54,780 bases of DNA, taken from contig CAYXJR010000017.1 of the NCBI GenBank assembly GCA_964465145.1, positions 1 through 54,780 on the forward strand. Reading direction: 5' to 3'. Shown here piece after piece: positions 35,111 through 43,435 of this stretch. Position numbers and translations under genes: made by a program. This DNA comes from JAUVKA01 sp964465145. GTDB taxonomy: Bacteria > Bacteroidota > Bacteroidia > Bacteroidales > UBA12481. The notes under the pieces were generated by a model. It was not told the origin of the DNA and did no database searches. It saw only the letters and a program-made list of their open reading frames with translations. Position 1 is the first letter of the stretch. Each line of letters starts with the position of its first letter.

Positions 35111-36667
35111 ATGAGGGATTTAAAATTAATGGTTAGTCTGGTTTTACTTTTATTGTTAAACCTGTCCTGCCAAAACAATAAGGGGGGAAAAAACAGGCTT
35201 CCTAATATCATGGTCATTTTGGCTGATGATATGGGGTATGGTGACCTGGGATTGTTCAACAAAGAATCAAAGGTACCCACACCAAACCTTGATTCCCTGG
35301 CACTGGAAGGTTTGCTTTTCACCGATGCACACAGTCCTTCAACAGTTTGTACTCCGTCAAGGTATAGCCTTTTAACGGGCCGCATGGAATTCCGAACTGG
35401 GTTAAGGGGGGTATTTACGGGGACAGGTGGCCCCTGCCTCATTGAAGAAGGGCGATTGACTTTACCAGAAATGTTGAAACAGAAAGGCTATTATAATGCC
35501 ATGGTTGGTAAATGGCATGTTGGTTTAACTTTCACGGATACCCTTGGGCAGATTATTACAGGTGGTGGTATTTATGAAGTTAAGAGCGTGGATTATTCAC
35601 AAGTTATTCCGGATGGACCTGTTGACAGGGGGTTCGACGAATTTTTTGGCACGGCCTGCTGTCCCACCACCGATTGGCTATATGCTTTTATTGAGGATAA
35701 CCGTATACCAATTGCGCCAGAAAAAATTATCGATAAAAGTACCCTGCCAAAACATCCCTATTCCAGGGATTGCAGGTCCGGTATGATCGCGCCTGGTTAT
35801 GATATGGAAGAAATTGATTTGCTGTTCCTCGAAAAAAGCCTGGATTTTCTGAAAACCCATTCTGAAACTTCACCTGATCAGCCTTTTTTCCTATACCATG
35901 CCGCGCAGGCAGTACACCTTCCATCATTTGCAGGCAAAAATTTCCAGGGTAAAACGAATGCCGGGCCACATGGCGATTTTCTTTTTGAGCTTGATTATGT
36001 TGTTGGTAAGCTAATGGACGGACTTGAACAGTATGGATTTGCAGATAATACAATGGTAATCTTTTCCTCTGATAATGGACCTGAGGTCACAACCACGATT
36101 CATATGAGGCAGGACCAGGGGCACGATCCAGCCAGGCCCTGGAGGGGTATGAAGAGGGATCAATGGGAAGGAGGTCATAGAGTACCCCTGATCATTCGTT
36201 GGCCTGGAAATATTAAGGCTGGAAGCCAATCAGACCAAATGATCAGTCTGGCCGACATAATGGCCACCTGTGCATCCATTATAAATTATGAACTGCCTGA
36301 TAATGCAGCGGAGGATAGTTACAACTTTCTGCCAGTCCTGCTGGGTAATCAGGGAAACGTTCCGGTGAGGGAATACATGTTGCAGCAAACCAACCGGCTT
36401 GATCTGGCCATTCGGAATAATAATTGGAAGTACCTGGATCACAAGGGCTCGGGTGGCAATAATTATACCAGGGATGGAGTACTGGCTGCTTATATAATAG
36501 AAGACAATGACCCTGATGCACCAGGTCAGCTATATGATTTGAGGGTTGATCCCGGGGAAACAATAAATCTTTACAGCCAAAAACCGGAAATTATAAGGAA
36601 AATGAAAACGCAACTGGATAGATGGGTAGAAACAGGGAGAAGTGCTCCAATACGAAAACATGAGTAA
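35111..36667 (+). CDS. Sulfatase 3 (formylglycine type, lipoprotein)
   Basis: About 518 residues. Motifs are VILADDMGYGD, formylglycine Cys in VCTPSRYSLLTGR, MVGKWHVGL, FSSDNGPEV and GGHRVPLIIRWPG. The signal ends LLNLSC. The ATG at 35111 (MRDLKLMV) gives a typical lipoprotein signal; the ATG at 35093 adds six residues. It is similar in layout to sulfatase 1 (both share GHRVP and a DSYN-like block near the C-terminus), so the two are probably paralogues. It is the last gene of the plus-strand run from 25683 and converges with sulfatase 4, 31 bp away. Confidence 0.93.
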   Translation: MRDLKLMVSLVLLLLLNLSCQNNKGGKNRLPNIMVILADDMGYGDLGLFNKESKVPTPNLDSLALEGLLFTDAHSPSTVCTPSRYSLLTGRMEFRTGLRGVFTGTGGPCLIEEGRLTLPEMLKQKGYYNAMVGKWHVGLTFTDTLGQIITGGGIYEVKSVDYSQVIPDGPVDRGFDEFFGTACCPTTDWLYAFIEDNRIPIAPEKIIDKSTLPKHPYSRDCRSGMIAPGYDMEEIDLLFLEKSLDFLKTHSETSPDQPFFLYHAAQAVHLPSFAGKNFQGKTNAGPHGDFLFELDYVVGKLMDGLEQYGFADNTMVIFSSDNGPEVTTTIHMRQDQGHDPARPWRGMKRDQWEGGHRVPLIIRWPGNIKAGSQSDQMISLADIMATCASIINYELPDNAAEDSYNFLPVLLGNQGNVPVREYMLQQTNRLDLAIRNNNWKYLDHKGSGGNNYTRDGVLAAYIIEDNDPDAPGQLYDLRVDPGETINLYSQKPEIIRKMKTQLDRWVETGRSAPIRKHE

Positions 36668-36698
36668 TTGTGCAGCATTATCAATGGCAGTGATCTCG

Positions 36699-38297
36699 TT
36701 AATCCCAATTCTTGTCTATAATCTCCTGTATATGGGGGTAATTTATGTCAGTTTCGTTCAGCTCTTTGCGTACTGCTTTTAATCTTGTTTTCAGTTCAGA
36801 GATAATTTCAGAATACTCAGGATTGTTATATTGGTTATCCATCTCATGGGGATCTTTTTCCAGATCATAAAACTCCCATCCGGGAGGAGTAACAATATCA
36901 GCCTGGGAACCCCAATAATCAGTACGGGGAGGATCCTCATAATCTACACCATAAAAGAATATCAGTTTATATTTTTTTGTTCTTATCCCAAAATGAGCCG
37001 GTGTTCCCAAATTGTGTGCCATATGCATCCAATACCTGTAATATGTTTCCTGCCTTTGTAGTTTTTGTTTTTCCCCCAAAAGAGTATTTAAAAAGCTTAT
37101 ACCCTGCATGTAATCAGGTGCTTCCCCTCCGGCAATTTCTATCATAGTTGGAGCAAAATCAGTATTGTTTATCAGGATATCGCTTCTGCTGCCTATGTTC
37201 GAATTGGAAGGAAAACGGACAATTAGTGGCATTCTCATACTTTCTTCGTACATCCATCTTTTATCGAAATAATCATGCTCCCCAAGGAAATATCCCTGGT
37301 CGCCTGTATATAAAATAACCGTGCTGTCATAAATTCCCTCCTCCTTGAGGTAATCCAATATCCTTTTAACATTATCATCAACACCTTTAACACACCTTAG
37401 ATATTTTTTAAGGAATTCCTGATATACCTCATGGGTATATTCATTATCAGCTAATTCATCATCAATATTCAAAGCTCTACCAAGGCCCCATGTATTGCAT
37501 CTTTTTGAAACAGATGCTCCAATGGTATTAACCAGGCTATCATTGATCCCGCGTGTGGATACGGATCCGTGATTACCCCTGTTATACAGGCTTTCAGGTT
37601 CTGGAATTTCAACCTCCTCCAAATAGCTGTTATACCTTTGGGCATTGGAAAACAGATCATGAGGAGCCTTGAAGTGGTGCATGAGAAAAAAGGGTCTGCT
37701 TTTATCCCTGTTTCTAAGCCAATCGAGGGTAATGTCTGTAATTACATCCGAGGAATGTCCGACATGTTTTGTGATATTTTCCGGCCATTCACCTTTTCCC
37801 TTTTCTCGAGTAGGTGGATCGAAGTATTTTCCCTGCCCTGGCAGAACATTGTAATAATCAAATGCAGACGGTTCTTCTACCAGATGCCATTTCCCTATCA
37901 TAGCAGTCTGATAACCCATTTTTTTTATCTCCATTGGCAGAAATTGCTGATCGGGAGGAATACTTCCCATAAGATCGAGAACCCCGTTGGTTTGGGAATA
38001 CTGACCGGTAATAATAGATGCTCTGCTTGGAGTGCAAATCGAATTTGTGCAGTACAAATTATCGAAAATCACTCCTTCACTTGCCAGTTGGTCGAGATTT
38101 GGTGTGGGATTAAGGCCTGACAACCTTGAGCCATATATACCGAATGCCTGGGTGGTATGGTCATCCGACATAATAAACAGGATATTGGGCTTTGCCCTTT
38201 TTCCATTATTGCTGCATGCCGAAAATATCATTAAGCAAAAAACGCTCAAGGAGAATAGTAAAATCCTGAGAATCGTGTTAGGAGTAGTTTTATTCAT
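36699..38297 (-). CDS. Sulfatase 4 (formylglycine type, lipoprotein), opposite strand
   Basis: 532 residues with MNKTTPNTI as the first ATG; a TTG further upstream (38318) is less likely. Lipobox IFSAC. Motifs are LFIMSDDHTTQAFG, formylglycine Cys in SICTPSRASIITGQY, AMIGKWHL, FLMHHFKAPH and YTGDQGYFLGEHDYFDKRW. The last block and the HHFKAPH are typical of a different S1 branch from sulfatases 1-3, one that includes enzymes acting on glycosaminoglycan or mucin-like and algal glycans. It lies on the minus strand between plus-strand units, so it has its own promoter in the 135-bp divergent gap with sulfatase 5. Confidence 0.93.
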   Translation of the reverse strand: MNKTTPNTILRILLFSLSVFCLMIFSACSNNGKRAKPNILFIMSDDHTTQAFGIYGSRLSGLNPTPNLDQLASEGVIFDNLYCTNSICTPSRASIITGQYSQTNGVLDLMGSIPPDQQFLPMEIKKMGYQTAMIGKWHLVEEPSAFDYYNVLPGQGKYFDPPTREKGKGEWPENITKHVGHSSDVITDITLDWLRNRDKSRPFFLMHHFKAPHDLFSNAQRYNSYLEEVEIPEPESLYNRGNHGSVSTRGINDSLVNTIGASVSKRCNTWGLGRALNIDDELADNEYTHEVYQEFLKKYLRCVKGVDDNVKRILDYLKEEGIYDSTVILYTGDQGYFLGEHDYFDKRWMYEESMRMPLIVRFPSNSNIGSRSDILINNTDFAPTMIEIAGGEAPDYMQGISFLNTLLGEKQKLQRQETYYRYWMHMAHNLGTPAHFGIRTKKYKLIFFYGVDYEDPPRTDYWGSQADIVTPPGWEFYDLEKDPHEMDNQYNNPEYSEIISELKTRLKAVRKELNETDINYPHIQEIIDKNWD

Positions 38298-38432
38298 AGT
38301 TTTCAGCTCATTGGACAATAAAGTTAAGAGATATTATTGTATTCATCCATTTAGCCTGGTTATCAGTCATAATAGTATATATTATCGTTAAGATACTTCT
38401 TATGATTTATTGGAAATAGATTAATTTTGAGT

Positions 38433-40007
38433 ATGCCGAGATTTATATTCATTTATGCCTGCCTTCTAACTGCCGTTTTTTCTTCATGTGTGGATAGTAA
38501 AAAAGAAATTAAGGGTGAAAGGCAACCCAACATTATTTTTATTTTATCAGATGACCTCTCTTTTAGGGACCTCAGCTGCTATGGCCAGGAGAATTTTTCA
38601 ACCCCAAACCTTGACAAACTTGCATTGAACGGGATAAGGTTTAATCAGGCTTATGCAGGGGCATCGGAATGCGCCCCCTCCCGGGGAAGCTTTATGACCG
38701 GGATGCACATGGGACATTGCCGTATCAGGGCCAACAGCTCGGCCCGGGGCCAGGACCATCTTTTAGAAGAGGACATAACAGTTGCTGAAGTACTCAAAGG
38801 GGCAGGATATACAACCGGTTTTATTGGGAAATGGGGTATCGGCCTGCCGGGAACTGCGGGAACTCCTGACCGCCAGGGATTTGATTATGCATTTGGTTAT
38901 TACGATCAAATGAGAGCCCATGGATACTTTCCAGATTTCCTCATTGAGAACGGAGATACCGTAATCCTGTACCAGAACCATGGCTTCAATATGGACAGGT
39001 TATATAAGTACAACAGCAGGACAGTGGATAAGCTTGATGACGTTAAAAACACCTATAATAAAAACGGAAAATTGGTGCCGGATGGAGTGGCCGACCCTGA
39101 GAAAGCTTCATACTCAGAAGACCTCTTCCAGGAGGCGGCCCTGAAATTCATCAATAGCAACAAAAGTAAGCCATTCTTTCTCTATTACGCCACCCAATTG
39201 CCTCATGGTCCGTGTATTACCCCCGATCTAGGAGATTACAAAGACAAAGATTGGCCTTTAAAGAATAAGGAATGGGCTGCAATGGTAACTCATCTCGACC
39301 GCGGTGTAGGTAAAATGGTCAGCCTCCTTGAAGAACTGGAAATACTGGAAAATACTATCATCTTCTTTGCAGGTGATAATGGTTACAGCCAGTGGGGCTA
39401 TTTTGGCCGGCCGGCCTATCAGGATGATCCCCTTTTTAATAACAGGGGCCCCTGGCCGGAAGGGAAGTTCAGCTCAACACACGAAGGAGGTATGCGCGTT
39501 CCCTTTTTCGTTTATTGGAAAGGTGTTATAACCCCGGGCGAAAGTGACCATATTACTGCCTTGTATGATTTCTTTCCAACAGCAGCAGTGTTTGCTGGTG
39601 TTGAATCTCCCGGAACAGATGAATTAAGCCTTGTACCAATCCTGACGGGAAAATCCAAAAAACAGAAAAACCATGAATACCTTTATTGGGAGAATGGGAC
39701 CAGAACACCACACGCCCAGAGCACAAGAGTGGGGAATTTCTGGGCTTTCAGGGCAAATCCATCTGAGCCTATCGAATTATTTGATCTCAAAACAGACATT
39801 ATGTGTAAAAACAATATCAACGATCAACATCCTGATATAATAAACAGAGTCGAAAAAATATTTGCAGAAGCGCATACCGACAATGAATGGTATAGAAATC
39901 CGGGTGAAAGCGATGAAGATTGGAAGGCTAAATCAGCAAAGGCTGAAAAAGAAGGCTCACTGCAAACTCCGACCCGTGCTAATACCACATTTAAATTGAA
40001 TAAATAG
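38433..40007 (+). CDS. Sulfatase 5 (formylglycine type, lipoprotein)
   Basis: 524 residues. Lipobox FSSC (C19), metal site FILSDDLSFRDLSCYG, formylglycine Cys C80 in CAPSRGSFMTG, then GFIGKWGIGLPGT, where Gly replaces the usual His of GKWH, and FFAGDNGYSQWG. GGMRVPFFVYWKG follows. The CAPSR plus GKWGIG pattern marks another S1 branch. The start is the ATG at 38433; a TTG at 38427 overlaps a TAATTTTG promoter-like element (38422-38429), which would give an almost leaderless transcript. It lies 40 bp before sulfatase 6. Confidence 0.92.
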   Translation: MPRFIFIYACLLTAVFSSCVDSKKEIKGERQPNIIFILSDDLSFRDLSCYGQENFSTPNLDKLALNGIRFNQAYAGASECAPSRGSFMTGMHMGHCRIRANSSARGQDHLLEEDITVAEVLKGAGYTTGFIGKWGIGLPGTAGTPDRQGFDYAFGYYDQMRAHGYFPDFLIENGDTVILYQNHGFNMDRLYKYNSRTVDKLDDVKNTYNKNGKLVPDGVADPEKASYSEDLFQEAALKFINSNKSKPFFLYYATQLPHGPCITPDLGDYKDKDWPLKNKEWAAMVTHLDRGVGKMVSLLEELEILENTIIFFAGDNGYSQWGYFGRPAYQDDPLFNNRGPWPEGKFSSTHEGGMRVPFFVYWKGVITPGESDHITALYDFFPTAAVFAGVESPGTDELSLVPILTGKSKKQKNHEYLYWENGTRTPHAQSTRVGNFWAFRANPSEPIELFDLKTDIMCKNNINDQHPDIINRVEKIFAEAHTDNEWYRNPGESDEDWKAKSAKAEKEGSLQTPTRANTTFKLNK

Positions 40008-40047
40008 TTTAATGGATAATCCATGAAAAAAATTAATACATCCTGAT

Positions 40048-41481
40048 ATGAGAACAGCCTGCTATATTTTAGGGACCTTACTTATTATTATAGGGAATTC
40101 TTGCGTTCAGCCGACTGATAAAGACCAAAAACCTAACGTGGTCATTATACTAACGGATGATCAGGGAACTCTTGACGTTAACAGTTTTGGGTCAACCGAC
40201 CTTTACACACCTAACCTGGATCTACTAGCCGCGAGTGGCATCATGTTCACCCAGGCTTATGCCCATACCGTTTGCTGCCCATCAAGAGCCGCCCTTCTGA
40301 CAGGAAGGGCTCCCCAGAGGTGCAACGTTAATACCTGGGTTCAGGGTAATGCCCATGATGAAAAAGCCGGGTTGAATATGTTCCTTGACGAGATTACAAT
40401 AGCTGAAATATTAAAAGAGGAAGGATATGTTACCGGATTATTCGGGAAATGGCACGTCGGTGCTGATAAAGGGCATGGCCCCATGGAACAGGGTTTTGAT
40501 GAATTCTTCGGGATAAGAAATGGTTTTATTGAAAATTATACCCATTTTTTCTTACATGGGAGAGGTTATCATGACCTTTGGGATAATAAAATGGAGGTTT
40601 TTGAGGATGGGAATTATTTTCCTGACCTGATAACGAGCAGAGCTGTAAGCTTTATTGAAAATAACCGGGATACTTCATTCTTCCTTTACCTTGGTTTCAA
40701 TATTCCGCATTATCCCGAGCAAAGTGATCAGAAATATGACCAGTCCTATTCTGATATTGAAGAGCCCAGGAAAAGCTATGCTAAAATGATTTCGACAACT
40801 GATGACAGGATCGGCAGAGTTCTGGACAAGATAAACAATTCAGGTCTGAGAGAAACTACTATTATCTTCTTTATTAGTGATAATGGCCATTCAACAGAAG
40901 ATGCCAGGATATCTGTAGAGAATCATCTAAGCGGCTTTCCAAAGGGTATGAATTATGGAGCCAATGGTGGAGGAGGCAATACAGGTAAATGGAGGGGGGC
41001 AAAGGGGAGTTTCCTTGAAGGAGGGATTCGGGTACCGGCTATTATTAGTTTTCTGGGAATAATACCTCGGGGCGAAGTTCGTGACCAGGTAATAACAATA
41101 ATGGATTTTCTTCCCACTATTTGTGAGATTACCAATAGTCCACTACCTGATAGAAAACTTGATGGATTCAGTGTTTTACCCATAATAAAAAATGAAAAGG
41201 CTGAATCTGAGCATAAAATCCTTTATTTTCAATGGGAGAATCAGTGGGCTGTTCGTGAAGGAAAATGGAAACTGATAATGAATGGATTCGATTCTACCGG
41301 GAAATACTCAATCCATCCTGAAAAGGAATCTGAGATGGAAAGTCCTTACCTTGCAAATCTGGAGGATGAAAACCCGGAAGAAAAGAACTATGCGAGCGAA
41401 CACCCTGAAATAGTTGAGCGCCTGAAAAAGCTATACGAAGCCTGGGCAGCAGATGTGTTCCCTACAGACTCAGACTATTAA
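40048..41481 (+). CDS. Sulfatase 6 (formylglycine type, lipoprotein)
   Basis: 477 residues. Lipobox IGNSC (C19). Motifs are IILTDDQGTLDVNSFG, formylglycine Cys C76 in VCCPSRAALLTGR (two Cys in a row; the first fits CxPSR), GLFGKWHVGADKGHGP, FNIPHYPEQ and FFISDNGHS. A Gly-rich segment (YGANGGGGNTGKWRGAKGS) precedes GGIRVPAIISF. This is a further S1 branch, distinct from sulfatases 1-5. It follows sulfatase 5 by 40 bp and lies 63 bp before the S15-like hydrolase, so the three are probably co-transcribed. Confidence 0.92.
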   Translation: MRTACYILGTLLIIIGNSCVQPTDKDQKPNVVIILTDDQGTLDVNSFGSTDLYTPNLDLLAASGIMFTQAYAHTVCCPSRAALLTGRAPQRCNVNTWVQGNAHDEKAGLNMFLDEITIAEILKEEGYVTGLFGKWHVGADKGHGPMEQGFDEFFGIRNGFIENYTHFFLHGRGYHDLWDNKMEVFEDGNYFPDLITSRAVSFIENNRDTSFFLYLGFNIPHYPEQSDQKYDQSYSDIEEPRKSYAKMISTTDDRIGRVLDKINNSGLRETTIIFFISDNGHSTEDARISVENHLSGFPKGMNYGANGGGGNTGKWRGAKGSFLEGGIRVPAIISFLGIIPRGEVRDQVITIMDFLPTICEITNSPLPDRKLDGFSVLPIIKNEKAESEHKILYFQWENQWAVREGKWKLIMNGFDSTGKYSIHPEKESEMESPYLANLEDENPEEKNYASEHPEIVERLKKLYEAWAADVFPTDSDY

Positions 41482-41544
41482 TAATGATCTTAAATATATA
41501 TTAGGGATCTTAATAAAAAACATGAAAATTTAATCCTTTATGAT

Positions 41545-43428
41545 ATGAAACGAATATTCTTTTTGCTGCTGACCATGCTTTCTGCAGGAATAATTTTCCA
41601 TGCAGAAGCACAGGATATCACTATTGAAGATCTTCAGAAGATTGCAATTATTGATCAAAAAGTTATGATGCCTATGCGCGATGGGATTAGGCTATCCACG
41701 GATATCTACAGGCCAAAAACAGATAAGCCGGTCTGTGTAATTTTTGAGCGTACACCCTATAATTTCAATGCATACAGGGACGGGAAGCTGAATACTGGAA
41801 AATTCAAAAAGATACATGATATTGTTAGCAGGGGCTATGCTTTTGTTATGCAAAATGAGCGGGGCAGATATTATTCTGAAGGTGAGTGGGATATCCTGGG
41901 CGTTCCCCTTACCGACGGATACGATGCCTTCAGCTGGATGACTGACCAGCCCTGGTGTAATGGTAAAATTGGAACACTGGGTTGCTCTTCAACAGCAGAA
42001 TGGCAGATGGGGGTAGCATCACTTGATCACCCCTCACATGCGGCTGTTGTACCTATGGGTTTTGGAGCTGGTGTTGGCCGGATAGGCGAATACTATGAAC
42101 AAGGAAACTGGTACAGGGGAGGTGCACTTCAACTGCTGTTTACCAATTGGCTGGCATGGGTACAGCACGATCCATACCGTCCAAGGCCGCCAGCCGGCAT
42201 GAAACAGGATGACCTGTTGCGTATTCAGCAATTCTATGACCTTGAACCAGATAAATTTGAAATTGACTGGTCCGAGGCATTCTGGCACCTGCCTGTTAGC
42301 GATATGCTCCCAGCACTCCATACACCGGAGGGGATATGGAGTGAAATGATGCCCAGAAAACCTAATGACCCAAAATGGTACGAAGGGGGATTATATCATG
42401 ATGACATGCCTTTTGGAACACCAGGTTTTTGGTTCATCTCCTGGTATGATATTGCCTCCAGTCCAAATATTGCCTTAGTAAATCATTTAAAGAATAACAT
42501 TAAAGATCCTGAAATTGCAAACAATCAGTATATGGTTATTTCCCCTTCGCGGCACTGCGGATACTGGGGTGATAAAAAAGATATGACTATTGGAGAACGC
42601 TACGTGGGTGATCCGTCCCTGGACTATGATAGTCTCATCTATAGCTGGTTTGATCAGTGGCTGAAGGAAGATGGGTCTAATTTCACTGAAAACCTACCAT
42701 ACGTACAATATTATACCATGGGCTTAAATAAATGGCAATCAGCGGACACCTGGCCGCCGGAAAATACAGAGATGGTAACTTATTACCTGAATAGCAATGG
42801 AAAGGCCAACACTCTCAACGGAGATGGAACACTATCACTAAAATCACCCGGAAGGAAAAATAATCCTGATACATTTTTATATGATCCCATGAATCCGGTT
42901 ATGTCGTACGGTGGTAATTTCTGTTGTTATGGGAATGCTATTGACGTTGGCTCGTTCGACCAGCAGGAGAAGGAGTTAAGACAGGATATTTTAATCTATT
43001 CCACAGATGTATTGGAAGAAGGGATTGAGGTAAGTGGTTTTATTGAAACAAAATTATATGTGTCATCTGATGCTAAGGACACTGATTTTACTGTGAAACT
43101 TCTTGATGTATATCCTGATGGGCGTGCTTATAACCTTGATGAAACAATACAGAGGGTTAGATACAGGGAAGGATACGATAAAGAAGTTTTTATGGAACCC
43201 GGAAAGGTTTACGAAGTTGACTTAACTCCTTTGTCAACAAGTAATTATTTCGATAAAGGGCACCGGGTCCGTATTGAGGTATCAAGCAGTAATTTCCCCA
43301 GGTTCGACAGGAATCTTAATACCGGTGGAAATAATTATGATGAGTCTGAAGGTGTGAAAGCCAATAATACTATACATCATTCGAAAAATTATCCTTCTGT
43401 TATTAGATTACCGATTGCAAGAAAATAA
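41545..43428 (+). CDS. CocE/NonD-family (S15-like) alpha/beta hydrolase
   Basis: 627 residues with a signal peptide (to about residue 22, HAEA). The N-terminal alpha/beta hydrolase starts at MPMRDGIRLSTDIYRP. The nucleophile elbow reads TLGCSSTAEWQ (Ser148 likely) instead of the usual GxSYxG. A His is available in PSRHCGYWG. The C-terminal jelly-roll domain (ISGF-like EVSGFIETKLYVSSDAKDTD, then DLTPLSTSNYFDKGHRVRIEVSSS) is complete. The family includes X-Pro dipeptidyl peptidases, cocaine esterase and glutaryl-acylase. In this locus an esterase removing acyl groups from glycans, or a peptidase, are both possible. Confidence 0.85.
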   Translation: MKRIFFLLLTMLSAGIIFHAEAQDITIEDLQKIAIIDQKVMMPMRDGIRLSTDIYRPKTDKPVCVIFERTPYNFNAYRDGKLNTGKFKKIHDIVSRGYAFVMQNERGRYYSEGEWDILGVPLTDGYDAFSWMTDQPWCNGKIGTLGCSSTAEWQMGVASLDHPSHAAVVPMGFGAGVGRIGEYYEQGNWYRGGALQLLFTNWLAWVQHDPYRPRPPAGMKQDDLLRIQQFYDLEPDKFEIDWSEAFWHLPVSDMLPALHTPEGIWSEMMPRKPNDPKWYEGGLYHDDMPFGTPGFWFISWYDIASSPNIALVNHLKNNIKDPEIANNQYMVISPSRHCGYWGDKKDMTIGERYVGDPSLDYDSLIYSWFDQWLKEDGSNFTENLPYVQYYTMGLNKWQSADTWPPENTEMVTYYLNSNGKANTLNGDGTLSLKSPGRKNNPDTFLYDPMNPVMSYGGNFCCYGNAIDVGSFDQQEKELRQDILIYSTDVLEEGIEVSGFIETKLYVSSDAKDTDFTVKLLDVYPDGRAYNLDETIQRVRYREGYDKEVFMEPGKVYEVDLTPLSTSNYFDKGHRVRIEVSSSNFPRFDRNLNTGGNNYDESEGVKANNTIHHSKNYPSVIRLPIARK

Positions 43429-43435
43429 TTTCCCC

